From contig JYOD01000008.1 in NCBI GenBank assembly GCA_000955785.1, positions 124,001-188,000 on the forward strand: DNA of 64,000 bases. Direction: 5' to 3'. Position 1 is the stretch's first letter. Every line of letters starts with the position of its first letter. Origin of the DNA: Burkholderiaceae bacterium 16 (GTDB taxonomy: Bacteria > Pseudomonadota > Gammaproteobacteria > Burkholderiales > Burkholderiaceae). Of the stretch, positions 8,490 to 17,829 are shown one piece after another. A program made the position numbers and the translations under genes. The notes under the pieces were generated by a model, which worked only from the letters and a program-made list of their open reading frames with translations, ran no database searches and was not told where the DNA came from.

Positions 8490-11400
8490 TCATTCCGCAC
8501 TCGCCGGCCCGTGCGCGGGCGCATCGGCCGCTTCCGGCGCGGCGGCGCGAGCGGACGCCGCCTCCTTGCCGCGCCACAGCCGGCCCAGCCAGGCGCTGAA
8601 ATCGTCCAGGTACGTATAGATCACCGGCACCACCACCAGGGTCAGGATCGACGAGGTGATGATGCCGCCGATCACCGTCTGGCCCATCGGCGCGCGCTGC
8701 TCCGCGCCTTCGCCCAGGCTGAAGGCGAGCGGCACCATGCCGAAGATCATGGCCAGCGTGGTCATCAGGATCGGCCGCAGCCGCACACGCGCGGCTGCCA
8801 CCAGCGCCGCCTCGCGTGACATCGGCGGCTGGCCGTCGGTACCGCGCCGGGCCTGGTTGGCGAAGTCGATCAGCAGGATGGCGTTCTTGGTCACCAGCCC
8901 CATCAGCATGATGAAACCGATGATGGAGAACATATTCAGCGTGGAGCGGAACAGCAGCAGCGCCGCGAACACGCCGATCAGCGTGAGCGGCAGCGAGGTC
9001 ATGATGGCGATGGGCTGGAAGAAGCTGGCGAACTGCGAGGCCAGGATCATGTAGATAAAGATGACCGCCAGCGCCAGCGCCGATACCGCGAAGCCGAACG
9101 ATTCGTTCATCGATTTGGTGGAACCGCCGAAGCGATACTTGTATCCCGCCGGCCAGTTCATGCTGTCCAGCGCCGTCTTGACCTCGCGCGCCACCTCGCC
9201 CTGCGAGCGCCCCGCGGTATTGGCGGTCAGCTCCACTTCGCGGTTCAGGTCGCGCCGGCTGATCTGGTTGGCGCCGGTGGTGGGCACCAGTTCGGCGATC
9301 TGGCGCAGCGGCACCATGCGCGGCGAGCCGTCGGTGTTGGTCTGGTTGCTGGCGATCATCAGCGCGCTGAGGTCGGCCATGCCGGTGCGCGCGTCCTTGG
9401 GCAGGCGCACGCGTACGTCGTAGTTCTGATCGTCGGGAGCGCGCCAGGAGCTGATGGCGTCGCCGGCCAGCAGCGGGCGCAGCGCGTTGCCGATCTGGAC
9501 AATGCCCACGCCCAGGTCGGACGCCAGCTCGCGGCGGATGCGCACTTCCACCGTGGGGCGGTCGTCCTTCATGCTGGAGTCCAGGTCGGTCAGGCCGCGC
9601 ACGGTGGCCATGCGCCGGCTGGCCTCCACCGACAGGCGCCGCAGCGTTTCCAGGTCGTCGCCCTGGATCGACACCTGCAGCGCCTTCTGCCCGCCGGCGC
9701 CATCGGGCATGCCGACCATGGTCAGCGTGATGCCGGCGATGCCCGCCAGCCGCTCGCGGATCATCGGGTTGAGTTGCGTGGTGGTGAGCTTGCGCGCGCG
9801 GCGCTCGATCAGGCGTACCGAGACCAGCGCGTTGTTGCGCCCGGAGGTGTTGCCGGAGTTGATGGTGGCGTACGTGTAGGCCACTTCGGGGAAGGTCTTG
9901 AGCGCGGCTTCCACCTGCCTGACCTTGGCTTCGGTGACCGCCAGCGAGGTGCCCACCGGCGTGGTGAAGCCCACCTGCGTTTCGCCGAGGTCGGCGGCGG
10001 GCACGAACTCGGTGCCGATCAGCGGCACCAGTGCGAAGCTGCCGAAGAACGTCACCACGGCAATGATGGCCGTCGCGATCCGGTGCTTGAGCGCCCAGCC
10101 CAGCATCGATCCATAGCCATGGCCGAGCGCATCCATGCGCGCCGAGAACCAGTCCAGCATGCGGCCCACGGTACGGCCGTACAGGCTCTTCTTGTTGCCG
10201 GTGCCGTGCAGGTCCGGGTCATGCCAGACCGAGGACAGCATCGGGTCCAGCGTGAAAGAGACGAACATGGAGATCAGCACCGCCGCCACCACGGTCACGC
10301 CGAACTGGTGGAAGAAGCGGCCGATGATGCCGCCCATGAAGCCCACCGGCAGGAACACCGCGACGATGGAGAACGTGGTGGCCAGCACCGCCAGCCCGAT
10401 CTCGTTGGTGCCGTCCAGCGCCGCTGTGCGGTGGTCCTTGCCCATCAGGTTATGGCGCACGATGTTCTCGCGCACCACGATGGCATCGTCGATCAGCAGG
10501 CCCACGCACAGCGACAGCGCCATCAGCGTGATCACGTTGAGCGTGAAGCCGAACATGTACATCACGCCGAAGGTGCCGATCAGCGCGATCGGCAAGGTCA
10601 GCCCGGTAATCACCGTGCTGCGCCAGGAGCCGAGGAACAGGAACACGATCGCCACCGTCAGGAAGGCGCCTTCGAGCAGGGAGGAGCGGACTTCCTTGAC
10701 GCTGCTGCGGATGCCGCGCGCGGCGTCGTTGACCACGGTGAGCTGCACGCCGGCGGGTATCAGCTTGCGCATCTCGTCGGTCATCTTGATCAGGCCGTCG
10801 ACGGTATCCACGGTGTTCTGGCCCTGCGCCTTCACCACCGCCAGGAACAGCGCGCGCTTGCCGTCCAGCATGGCCAGGCTCTCCTGCTCCTCCTCGCCGT
10901 CGCGCACGTCGGCGACCTGTTCCAGCGTGACCGGCTGGCCGGCGCGCCGGGCCACGATGATGTGGCGGAAGTCGTCCGGCGAGATGACGCGCCCCTTGAT
11001 CTGCACCACCGTCTCGGTGGAGGAGGAGCGCAACTCGCCGGCAGGCAGTTCCTGGTTTTCGTTGCGGATGGCGTCCATTACCTGGTTCACGCCAATGCCG
11101 AGCGCCTCCAGCTGGGCCGGGCGGATGCGGATCTCCACCTCGCGCTTGGTGCCGCCCACCAGGCTGATGGCGCCCACGCCGCGCACCGTCTCCAGCCGCT
11201 TGCGCACGATCTGGTCGGCAATGGTGGTCAGCTCGCGCTGCGTGCGCTCCGCGCCCGGCGCATTCGACACCGACAGGTAGAACACCGGCGCCTCTGACGG
11301 GTCGTAGCGCAGCACGCGCGGGTCTTTCACCTCGTCGCGGAACTGCGGGCGGATCAGCGCGATCTTGTCGCGCACGTCCTGCGCGGCCTGGCCAACGTCC

Positions 11401-11696
11401 ACGGTCAGGTCGAACTTGATCACCACCACCGAGTTGCCCTGATAGGAGTGCGAGAAGATCTCGTCGATGCCGGAGATGGTGTTGACGATCTCCTCGATCT
11501 TGCGGGTGACATCCGATTCGACCGATTCCGGCGCGGCGCCGGGGTACTCGGTCTGCACCACCACGATCGGGAAGGTGATGTCCGGGAACTGGTCGACCGG
11601 CAGGCGCTGGTAGGAGAACAGGCCGATGACGACGAAGGCCATCATCATCATGGTGGCCAGCACGGGGTTATGGATGGACAGGCGGGTGAACCACAT
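8490..11696 (-). CDS. RND (HAE1-type) multidrug efflux transporter, inner-membrane pump
   Basis: This 1068-aa proton-driven pump has the RND layout: TM1 at the N-terminus, a large periplasmic loop, TM2-6, a second loop and TM8-12. The proton-relay Asp pair is visible in TM4 (GLLIDDAIVVREN). PDITFPIVVVQTEYPG and the porter repeats are typical of the AcrB/MexF/MdtB superfamily. It exports hydrophobic or amphiphilic compounds from the periplasm through an adaptor and a TolC channel. The adaptor gene lies 12 bases upstream and TetR before that, forming one regulated operon. Substrates cannot be read; the PDQFPDITFP subtype resembles MdtC/OqxB-like pumps rather than metal (CzcA) pumps. Confidence 0.95.
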   Translation of the reverse strand: MWFTRLSIHNPVLATMMMMAFVVIGLFSYQRLPVDQFPDITFPIVVVQTEYPGAAPESVESDVTRKIEEIVNTISGIDEIFSHSYQGNSVVVIKFDLTVDVGQAAQDVRDKIALIRPQFRDEVKDPRVLRYDPSEAPVFYLSVSNAPGAERTQRELTTIADQIVRKRLETVRGVGAISLVGGTKREVEIRIRPAQLEALGIGVNQVMDAIRNENQELPAGELRSSSTETVVQIKGRVISPDDFRHIIVARRAGQPVTLEQVADVRDGEEEQESLAMLDGKRALFLAVVKAQGQNTVDTVDGLIKMTDEMRKLIPAGVQLTVVNDAARGIRSSVKEVRSSLLEGAFLTVAIVFLFLGSWRSTVITGLTLPIALIGTFGVMYMFGFTLNVITLMALSLCVGLLIDDAIVVRENIVRHNLMGKDHRTAALDGTNEIGLAVLATTFSIVAVFLPVGFMGGIIGRFFHQFGVTVVAAVLISMFVSFTLDPMLSSVWHDPDLHGTGNKKSLYGRTVGRMLDWFSARMDALGHGYGSMLGWALKHRIATAIIAVVTFFGSFALVPLIGTEFVPAADLGETQVGFTTPVGTSLAVTEAKVRQVEAALKTFPEVAYTYATINSGNTSGRNNALVSVRLIERRARKLTTTQLNPMIRERLAGIAGITLTMVGMPDGAGGQKALQVSIQGDDLETLRRLSVEASRRMATVRGLTDLDSSMKDDRPTVEVRIRRELASDLGVGIVQIGNALRPLLAGDAISSWRAPDDQNYDVRVRLPKDARTGMADLSALMIASNQTNTDGSPRMVPLRQIAELVPTTGANQISRRDLNREVELTANTAGRSQGEVAREVKTALDSMNWPAGYKYRFGGSTKSMNESFGFAVSALALAVIFIYMILASQFASFFQPIAIMTSLPLTLIGVFAALLLFRSTLNMFSIIGFIMLMGLVTKNAILLIDFANQARRGTDGQPPMSREAALVAAARVRLRPILMTTLAMIFGMVPLAFSLGEGAEQRAPMGQTVIGGIITSSILTLVVVPVIYTYLDDFSAWLGRLWRGKEAASARAAAPEAADAPAHGPASAE

Positions 11697-11708
11697 GGGC
11701 GGGGGCTC

Positions 11709-12851
11709 CTACGCCTTGACCAACTTGACGCGGCTGCCCGCGCGCAGGGTGCCGAGATTGTTGCGCACCACCTTGGCGCCGGCGGCCAGGCCGCTGGCGA
11801 TCTCTACCAGCCCGCTCTCGTCGTCGCGGATGCCCAGCTTGACCTGGCGCTCTGCCAGCACGTCGTTTTCCACGCTGTAGACGAAGGCGCGCTCGCCATC
11901 GCTGCGCACCGCCGTGGCGGGCACCGCCACCACGCCGGCATGGCGGCCGAGCACCAGCGCGCCCTGGGCGAACATGCCCGCGCGCAGGCGCGCGTCCGGG
12001 TTATCGACCCGCACATAGACCATGATGCTGCGCGTGCCCTGGCTGACCGCGGGGTTGATGCGCACCAGCTTGCCCTCGAAGCGGCCGCTGCCTTCCACGT
12101 CAAGCTGCACGGCCTGGCCGATGGCGGCACGCGCCACGTCGGCCATCGGGATCGGCGCCTCCAGTTCCAGCGCGCGCAAGTCCACCACGTCGATCAGGCG
12201 CGTGTCGGGCGATACCTTCTCGCCCGGCTGCACCGCGCGCGCGGCCACCAGGCCGTCCAGCGGCGCCTTGACGATCGTATCGGCGAGCGCTTTCTGGGCC
12301 ACTTCCAGGCCGCCCTGGGCGGCATCGAGGTTGGCGCGCGCCACGTCCAGGTTGCTCTGGAAATTGTCGAAGGCGGTCTTGGAGATAAAGCCCTTGGCCA
12401 CCAGTTCGCGGTTGCGCTCGAAGGTCTGCTTCGAATTCTCGTACTGGCCGCGCGCCGCCAGCATCTGCCCGCGCGCCTGCGCTACCTTGGCCTGGTATTC
12501 GGTCGCGTCGATGCGCACGATGACCTGGCCGGCACGCACGGCTTCACCCTCGCGAACCAGCACCTGCTGCACCTCGCCCGAGACCTTGGCCTTGACCGAA
12601 GCCTGGTTGAGCGCCCGCAAGCCACCGGACAGCGGCAGCGAAACGCGCAGGTCCTGCGTGGTGGCATCGACCAGGTCGGACTGCAGGAATTCCACCTGGC
12701 CGGGCGCGGCGGCCCCCTGGGCAGTCGCTTGCGCCGGGGCCGCGCCCGGCTTGCCGTTGCCTGCCTTGCGGACCGCGGCAGCGGCGCTCAGCACGCCGAT
12801 CACGGCAATGGCGGCAATCGTACCGATCAGGATCTTCTTGCGTCGGGTCAT
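11709..12851 (-). CDS. RND efflux periplasmic adaptor (membrane fusion protein)
   Basis: The HlyD/AcrA-family adaptor (380 aa from ATG 12851) bridges the RND pump and the outer-membrane duct. It has an N-terminal membrane anchor (ILIGTIAAIAVIGVLSAAAA), a lipoyl-type half motif (KVSGEVQQVLVREGEAVRAGQ), an alpha-helical hairpin, then beta-barrel and membrane-proximal domains. An in-frame extension to 13088 exists but overlaps the TetR gene and has no domain. The chosen start overlaps the TetR stop as ATGA, indicating coupled translation of regulator and pump genes. Confidence 0.93.
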   Translation of the reverse strand: MTRRKKILIGTIAAIAVIGVLSAAAAVRKAGNGKPGAAPAQATAQGAAAPGQVEFLQSDLVDATTQDLRVSLPLSGGLRALNQASVKAKVSGEVQQVLVREGEAVRAGQVIVRIDATEYQAKVAQARGQMLAARGQYENSKQTFERNRELVAKGFISKTAFDNFQSNLDVARANLDAAQGGLEVAQKALADTIVKAPLDGLVAARAVQPGEKVSPDTRLIDVVDLRALELEAPIPMADVARAAIGQAVQLDVEGSGRFEGKLVRINPAVSQGTRSIMVYVRVDNPDARLRAGMFAQGALVLGRHAGVVAVPATAVRSDGERAFVYSVENDVLAERQVKLGIRDDESGLVEIASGLAAGAKVVRNNLGTLRAGSRVKLVKA

Positions 12852-13654
12852 GCGGTCTCCGGCGGCCGCGTCGGGGGATCCCGCGCGTCCGGCTGCCCCT
12901 GCGCTTGTGCAAGGGCTTGTTGTTCTTCTCGTATCTGCTCCCAGACGTAGGGGCCAACCTGGGGCGGCAGCGGCGTATCGCGCGCCGCGCCGGTGGTCAG
13001 GCCAAACAGCAACATCTGGATCAGGTTGTCGAGGAAAGCCTCGGGGTCGATCTCGATGCGCGACGACGCGCTGAACGCACGCTGCCACAGCATCAGGAAC
13101 ATCAGCGGCGCGCAGATCAGCGTCGTGGTCGGGTTGGCCGGCGTCTCGCGCAACTCGCCGCGCTCCACGCCGCGCTTGAGCACGCGCGCGAACAGTTCGT
13201 CACCCGGCAGCACCACTTCCTCATGGTAGAACTGCGCGATGTCAGGGAAGTTGCTGGACTCGGCCATGATCAGCTTGGTCAGGCCGGCTACCGGCGTGGC
13301 CCCGATCAGGCCCCACCAGCCGCGCAGCAACTCGCGGAGCAACGCCGGCGTGGAACCCTGGTAGTTCTCCACGAGGTCGATGCCCCTGGTCAGCGTTGGC
13401 ACCAGGTTCTCGCGCACCACGGTCTTGAACAGCTCTTCCTTATTAGCGAAATACAGATACACCGTGCCCTTGGACACGCCTGCCGCGGCGGCAACATCCT
13501 CCAGCCGCGTGGCCGCATAGCCGCGCTGGACGAAAAGCTCGAGCGCGGCAGCTACCAGTTCCTGCGGGCGCGCGGCTTTGCGGCGAGCCCAACGTTTGGT
13601 GTTTGCCGCTTCCTGGGTCTGGTCTGGGGACTTTTTCACTGGGCCGCTACGCAC
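12848..13654 (-). CDS. TetR family transcriptional regulator of the RND operon
   Basis: The helix-turn-helix is clear: LELFVQRGYAATRLEDVAAAAGVSKGTVYLYFANKEELF, quoted here only as landmarks LFVQRGYAATRLEDV and GVSKGTVYLYF. The rest is a ligand-binding TetR_C-type domain with an extended Pro-rich tail. The frame is open to ATG 13843, but that extension would run through an AT-rich promoter-like stretch (about 13675-13720) and lacks conservation. GTG 13654 or GTG 13639 is more likely, giving about 264-268 aa. It is first in the operon with adaptor and pump, so it probably represses its own operon and is released by a pump substrate. Confidence 0.88.
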   Translation of the reverse strand: MRSGPVKKSPDQTQEAANTKRWARRKAARPQELVAAALELFVQRGYAATRLEDVAAAAGVSKGTVYLYFANKEELFKTVVRENLVPTLTRGIDLVENYQGSTPALLRELLRGWWGLIGATPVAGLTKLIMAESSNFPDIAQFYHEEVVLPGDELFARVLKRGVERGELRETPANPTTTLICAPLMFLMLWQRAFSASSRIEIDPEAFLDNLIQMLLFGLTTGAARDTPLPPQVGPYVWEQIREEQQALAQAQGQPDARDPPTRPPETA

Positions 13655-13841
13655 CGATGCCGGCGCGTTCCGCGAGAATTGCAGATAAATAACTCTTGGG
13701 TCAGTAATGTAGTAGACGCGATTCCGGCGGTCAAGCGTGCAGGCAATCCATGGCGCTGCCGGTGCCAAAGCGTGAAGGAGGGGACGCGGGTTGGGGCACA
13801 ATACGGGGCTGCCGGGCGATGCCTGTGCCTGAACCTTTGCC

Positions 13842-14126
13842 ATGCCTCTTCAGTCTGAACTTTCCTGTCGGCCCGATTGCGGCGCTTGTTGCACCGCGCC
13901 CTCGATCACATCGCCCATTCCCGGCATGCCAAGCGGCAAGCCGGCCGGCGTACCCTGCGTGCAACTGCTGCCCGACCGGCGCTGCGCGATTTTCGGCGAG
14001 CCCACGCGGCCGGCGTTTTGCGCCGGTCTGAAGCCCGCCGCCGACATGTGCGGCGACTCGCGTGTGCATGCGCTGGCATGGTTGTCGCAGCTAGAGGCCG
14101 CCACCGCGCCCGGCCATGCCGGCTAA
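13842..14126 (+). CDS. YkgJ family cysteine cluster protein
   Basis: A 94-aa protein rich in cysteines with CRPDCGACC at residues 9-17, then [21 protein letters not shown] and MCGD. The spacing matches YkgJ (UPF0153) proteins, thought to bind zinc or an iron-sulfur cluster; function unknown. It is divergent from the TetR gene and its stop lies within 20 bases of the next lipoprotein start, suggesting a two-gene unit. Confidence 0.88.
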   Translation: MPLQSELSCRPDCGACCTAPSITSPIPGMPSGKPAGVPCVQLLPDRRCAIFGEPTRPAFCAGLKPAADMCGDSRVHALAWLSQLEAATAPGHAG

Positions 14127-14145
14127 ACCCGCAAGGATCAAACAG

Positions 14146-14706
14146 ATGTTCAAAATGACTCGCCGGCGTTGGCTGGCAGCAAGCGGTGCCGCCGCGCTCC
14201 TCGCGGGACTCGCCGCCTGCGGCGTGATGGGCAACGACTACACCTTCTCGCAGAGCCAGTTGCAATCGGCGCTGGAGCGCAAGTTTCCGTTCAACAAGCG
14301 CTATATGGAGTTGTTCGATATCCAGCTCGCCAACCCGCAGCTCACGCTGGACCCCGGCCGCAACCGCGTCAACGTACAGTTCGATGCCACCGTGGACAAC
14401 CGGCTGTTCTTCCGCCAGCCGCTGACCGGGCGCTTCGCGCTGGACAGCGGCCTGCGCTACGATCCGGCCAGCCGCGCGGTCGTGCTGCAGGATCCGCAGG
14501 TCCAGCAGTTCGACGTAAATGGCCTGCCGCCGCAGTTCTCGCGCCAGCTCAATGCGCTCGGCGGCATCCTCGCGGAGCAATTGCTGCAAGGCTACCCGCT
14601 CTATACCTTCCGCCCCGACGAGCTGCGCCTTGCCGGCGCGAGTGCCGAGCCCGGTACAATCACCGTTTTGCCCAACGGGATCAACGTCAAGATCAATCGG
14701 CCGTAA
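14146..14706 (+). CDS. DUF1439-type lipoprotein
   Basis: From ATG 14146 the product is 186 aa with a short Arg-rich n-region, a hydrophobic core and the lipobox LAAC (Cys25), so it is an exported lipoprotein. [18 protein letters not shown] followed by a beta-rich body and the C-terminal PNGINVKIN resemble the E. coli YceB/DUF1439 group, of unknown function. ATG 14116 is in frame but overlaps the upstream gene and would lengthen the signal n-region; AAGGATC before 14146 is a plausible ribosome binding site. Confidence 0.85.
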   Translation: MFKMTRRRWLAASGAAALLAGLAACGVMGNDYTFSQSQLQSALERKFPFNKRYMELFDIQLANPQLTLDPGRNRVNVQFDATVDNRLFFRQPLTGRFALDSGLRYDPASRAVVLQDPQVQQFDVNGLPPQFSRQLNALGGILAEQLLQGYPLYTFRPDELRLAGASAEPGTITVLPNGINVKINRP

Positions 14707-14860
14707 GGAAGAGCGGCGCGCTGCGTGGGAGGCATATGCCTTGCACACGGTAGCGTCATGCTCGTGGTCGATAGTGGTGGTTCCTTGTGTGCGAGACCGT
14801 GCGGGTACTCATTTCCTTTTCCTCGCTTCTCCTTCGTTTTCCTTCGCTCCCCTAATAAGA

Positions 14861-15742
14861 ATGGATATTGCTCTCGCCTTGAAAGCCGTGATCCTCGGCA
14901 TCGTCGAAGGACTGACCGAGTTCCTGCCTATCTCCAGTACCGGCCACCTGATCCTGGCCGGCCAGTTGCTCGACTTCAACGATGAAAAGGGCAAGATTTT
15001 CGAGATCGTGATCCAGTTCGGCGCCATCCTGGCGGTGTGCTGGGAGTTCCGCCGCCGTATCACCACCGTGGTGGGCGGACTGGCCACCGATGAAAAAGCG
15101 CAGCGCTTCGCCATCAACGTCATCGTCGCCACCGTGCCGGCGATCGTGCTGGCGCTGGTGTTCGGTAAGTGGATCAAGGATCACCTGTTCAACCCGATCA
15201 CCGTGGCGACCGCGTTTATCGTCGGCGGCGTGGTGATCCTGTGGGCCGAGTGGCGTGAAAGCCATCGGGGCCGGGTATCCCATCCGCAAGGCAACGCCTT
15301 GCTGAAGGCTGCCCAGGCCGGGGCGCCGCGCATCGAATCCGTCGACGACCTGAACTGGCGCGATGCGATCAAGGTCGGGCTGGCGCAATGCTGCGCCCTG
15401 ATCCCCGGCACCTCGCGTTCCGGCGCGACCATCATTGGCGGCATGCTGTTCGGGCTGTCGCGCCAGGTGGCCACCGAGTTCTCCTTTTTCCTGGCGATCC
15501 CGGTGATCTTCGGCGCCACCGTGTACGAGTTGTACAAGTCGCGCGCGTTGCTCTCCGCCGACGACCTCGGCATCTTCGGCATCGGCTTCGTCTTCGCCTT
15601 CCTGTCGGCTTTCCTGTGCGTGCGCTGGCTGTTGCGCTTTGTTGCCACCCATGATTTCAAGCCGTTCGCCTGGTACCGCATCATCTTCGGCATCATCGTG
15701 CTGGTGACGGCTTACTCGGGCCTGATCGCCTGGCATGCCTGA
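14861..15742 (+). CDS. uppP: undecaprenyl-diphosphatase
   Basis: UppP/BacA (293 aa) is an integral membrane phosphatase that recycles undecaprenyl pyrophosphate to the monophosphate carrier for peptidoglycan and O-antigen synthesis, and gives low-level bacitracin resistance. Both signature loops are present: [16 protein letters not shown] (residues 16-31) and the C-terminal-half [13 protein letters not shown]. Several transmembrane helices fill the rest. The longer ORF from 14519 starts inside the preceding gene; ATG 14861 begins the conserved protein. It ends at a strong bidirectional terminator facing trmB. Confidence 0.97.
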   Translation: MDIALALKAVILGIVEGLTEFLPISSTGHLILAGQLLDFNDEKGKIFEIVIQFGAILAVCWEFRRRITTVVGGLATDEKAQRFAINVIVATVPAIVLALVFGKWIKDHLFNPITVATAFIVGGVVILWAEWRESHRGRVSHPQGNALLKAAQAGAPRIESVDDLNWRDAIKVGLAQCCALIPGTSRSGATIIGGMLFGLSRQVATEFSFFLAIPVIFGATVYELYKSRALLSADDLGIFGIGFVFAFLSAFLCVRWLLRFVATHDFKPFAWYRIIFGIIVLVTAYSGLIAWHA

Positions 15743-15760
15743 TCCGGGCTACCGCAAATG

Positions 15761-15791
15761 AAAAAGGCGTGGCTCGTGGCCACGCCTTTTT
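15761..15791. terminator. bidirectional intrinsic terminator
   Basis: A perfect 13-bp stem (15761-15773 with 15779-15791, 5-nt loop) has a run of A on the left and T on the right. It serves both uppP and the converging trmB. Confidence 0.92.
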
Positions 15792-15806
15792 TCATTGTCG
15801 CGCCAG

Positions 15807-16589
15807 TTACCGCGCGGCCTCAGGCCCCCGCTTGCGAAACACCACGTCCCACACGCCATGCCCAAGGCGCACGCCACGGCGCTCGAACTTGGTCACCGGG
15901 CGGTAATCCGGCCGCGGCGAAAAGCCGCCGGCTGCATCCGAGGTATTGACCAGGTCCAGGTCGCCGGAGAGCACTTCCACCATCTGGTGAGCGTATTCCT
16001 CCCAGTCGGTCGCGCAGTGCAGGTAGCCGCCCGGCTTGAGGCGGCTGGCCAGCAGCTTGACCAGCGGCGGCTGCACCAGGCGCCGCTTGTTGTGGCGCTT
16101 CTTGTGCCAGGGGTCGGGAAAGAAGATGTGCACGCCGTCCAGGCAGGATTCCGTCAGCATGTGTGCGATGACCTCGACCGCGTCGTGCGGCATGATCCGC
16201 ACATTGCCGATCTCGCGCTCGCCGATCAGCTTGAGCAGGGCGCCCACGCCGGGCTCGTGCACCTCGCAGCCCAGGAAGTTGTCCTGCGGGCGCAATTGCG
16301 CGATATGCGCGGTGGTCTCGCCCATGCCGAAGCCGATTTCCAGGATCGCCGGGGCAGTGCGGCCGAAAGTAGCCTCCCAGTCGAGCGGCTGCGGGGCATA
16401 CGGCAGGATGAAGCGCGGCCCCAGGTCATCGATGGCGCGCTGCTGGCCGGTGGAGGTGCGCCCGGCGCGGCGCACGAAGGAACGGATGCGGCGCGGATGC
16501 GCGACGTCCGTGCCGGTGTCGGCCGGGGTGGGCGCGTTGTCAGCGTCGTCGGCTGGCGTCGGATCGGAGCTGGGATCTTGGGGGAGCAT
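15807..16589 (-). CDS. trmB: tRNA (guanine-N7-)-methyltransferase
   Basis: TrmB (about 260 aa) methylates G46 in the tRNA variable loop using SAM. Markers are [11 protein letters not shown] (SAM motif I), [25 protein letters not shown] (the PDPWxKxRH catalytic motif), and [13 protein letters not shown] 16589 is preferred: the alternative ATG 16628 lies inside the hairpin that terminates the tRNA-Gly transcript. An acidic, Pro/Ala-rich N-terminal extension of about 30 residues precedes the core, as in other Burkholderiaceae. The gene sits directly downstream of tRNA-Gly on the same strand. Confidence 0.95.
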   Translation of the reverse strand: MLPQDPSSDPTPADDADNAPTPADTGTDVAHPRRIRSFVRRAGRTSTGQQRAIDDLGPRFILPYAPQPLDWEATFGRTAPAILEIGFGMGETTAHIAQLRPQDNFLGCEVHEPGVGALLKLIGEREIGNVRIMPHDAVEVIAHMLTESCLDGVHIFFPDPWHKKRHNKRRLVQPPLVKLLASRLKPGGYLHCATDWEEYAHQMVEVLSGDLDLVNTSDAAGGFSPRPDYRPVTKFERRGVRLGHGVWDVVFRKRGPEAAR

Positions 16590-16595
16590 GGCAAC

Positions 16596-16651
16596 AAAAA
16601 AGCCGCCGGGCGGGTCCTGATCGGGCATGCGACCAGGTGGCGAAGGCGGCT
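16596..16651 (-). terminator. probable terminator of tRNA-Gly transcript
   Basis: On the minus strand AGCCGCC (16651-16645) pairs with GGCGGCT (16607-16601), followed by five Ts and GTT. The long loop contains a second stem (CCTGGTCG with CGATCAGG, one G-U pair). It sits 16 bases after the tRNA 3' CCA. Confidence 0.65.
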
Positions 16652-16666
16652 CGTCTCAATCTGATG

Positions 16667-16741
16667 TGGAGCGGGCGATGGGAATCGAACCCACGTCTTT
16701 AGCTTGGGAAGCTAAGGTAATGGCCATTATACGACGCCCGC
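16667..16741 (-). tRNA. tRNA-Gly (anticodon CCC)
   Basis: The minus strand folds into a complete cloverleaf. The acceptor stem GCGGGCG pairs with CGCCCGC, followed by discriminator U and encoded CCA. The anticodon stem TTAGC/GCTAA closes the loop TTCCCAA, giving anticodon CCC. The T arm is GTGGG-TTCGATT-CCCAT. The gene body matches E. coli glyU in its ends. Its 5' half is duplicated at 20465-20504, marking a genomic island. Confidence 0.96.
16702..16726. repeat. island attachment site, left copy (att core)
   Basis: This 25-bp sequence within the tRNA (D loop to anticodon stem) is repeated exactly at 20465-20489. Similarity continues without gaps over roughly 80 bp through the tRNA 5' end and its promoter. 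The two copies are in direct orientation and enclose a recombinase gene, as expected for attL and attR of an integrated element. Confidence 0.8.
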
Positions 16742-16750
16742 GAAACCGCG

Positions 16751-16780
16751 ATTCTACGCGGGATTCCCCGGCAAGTGCAA
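16751..16780 (-). promoter_or_regulatory. sigma-70-type promoter of tRNA-Gly
   Basis: On the minus strand TTGCAC (16780-16775), an 18-bp spacer, and TAGAAT (16756-16751) end ten bases before the tRNA 5' end. A diverged copy is present at 20515-20544. Confidence 0.7.
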
Positions 16781-16897
16781 GCGCTCGTGCTGGCTGCTGC
16801 ATTGAAAAGTGTATCCACTGCCACTCGGCTTGCTGGGTACGCTGGCGTTACTTTCGCAGCCAGACTCTTGAGTCTCCATTTGGCTGAGTGGTACGCG

Positions 16898-17829
16898 TCA
16901 TTTGTACACGCCACTGATGTCTGTCAGGTTCGTGTACAAGCCAGCTTGATAACTGGCATCCAGCTTGGCTTGCCGTGCCAGGGAAATGAAACTTTTCTCC
17001 GCAACCAGACGGTTTGCGTATGGAATGGCAGCGCAGAAGGACGGCATGTCGCGAATGTCATTCGGCTCCAGAGAACCGGTCTGCGCCTCCAGGCGAGTGG
17101 CTAACGCAGCCTCCACGTTCAAAGTTGGAACGTTTCGGATGAACGTCACAATTGCCTCCGGTCCGAGCTGCTTCAGTTCATCTACGGTATGCCCAATGAC
17201 CTCGAGCATGTGGGCAACATAGCCTTGATGATCGTAGAAGAGCAGAGCCGCATATGCTCGCCAGCGCAAATCGATGGTTGCGCCTCTCATGAGCGCGCGA
17301 CGTTGTTCGATTCTGGCAAGAAGCGCGTCCGATTCAGCGGAGAATGCGGCATGGGCCGTTCGACGGCACTGGTCGTCCTGATCGAGCATGTAGTCGATGT
17401 ATTGACGCTTCGGATCAACGTGCTCATTCAGGAAGCGAGATGTAGTAGCCTCGGTATGCGAAGCCACGAGCGTGTCGAAAGTCTCGAACGCTTGCATGAA
17501 ACTTGGAGCGATGGCCCAGTTTAAGTCAAACTGAACCGGGGACTCCTCGAATATGGCATCTCGATCAGAACTCGGGCTTTGCGACTTCTGAAGACCCAGC
17601 CCTTACTAAGGGCGGCCTGTACCTCGACGACGTGCGTACGACTTGTTTGGTCGTTGCGCTTGGATGTCTCCAGGATATGAGAGACCGTCAACGGGGCAAT
17701 GAATCGGCCTTTGTCGACGGCCTCGTGGAGTTCTGCGTAGGCAATGTACGCTGGACCCGTGGTCACCACACCTGCTCGCACGCGGGCGAGTTCGATCCAC
17801 TTGTTTTGGTCCAGAAACAGGACTTCCAT
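16898..17829 (-). pseudogene. PIN-like ribonuclease/toxin-type gene disrupted by a frameshift
   Basis: Two adjacent minus-strand ORFs appear to be halves of one gene. The first (17829-17521) opens with MEVLFLDQNKWIELAR, the N-terminal Asp-containing strand of PIN-like nuclease families. The second (17497-16898, extending open upstream to about 17605) ends with DMPSFCAAIPYANRLVAEK, resembling the C-terminal half of the same kind of protein. The second frame reads convincingly upstream of its ATG (DAIFEESPVQFDLNWAIAPSF), so the frame switch lies near 17545-17575, consistent with loss of one base. A joined product would be about 300 aa. Family assignment is from motif resemblance only. It is the only recognisable cargo gene in the island. 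Confidence 0.6.

Noticed and set aside
9774..11297. 507-codon plus-strand ORF opposite the RND pump
   Set aside because: Antisense shadow: His/Arg/Gln-rich low-complexity translation without domains.
17521..17605. Programmed frameshift in the PIN-like gene
   Set aside because: No slippery heptamer or downstream structure is visible around the frame switch; a simple indel is more likely.
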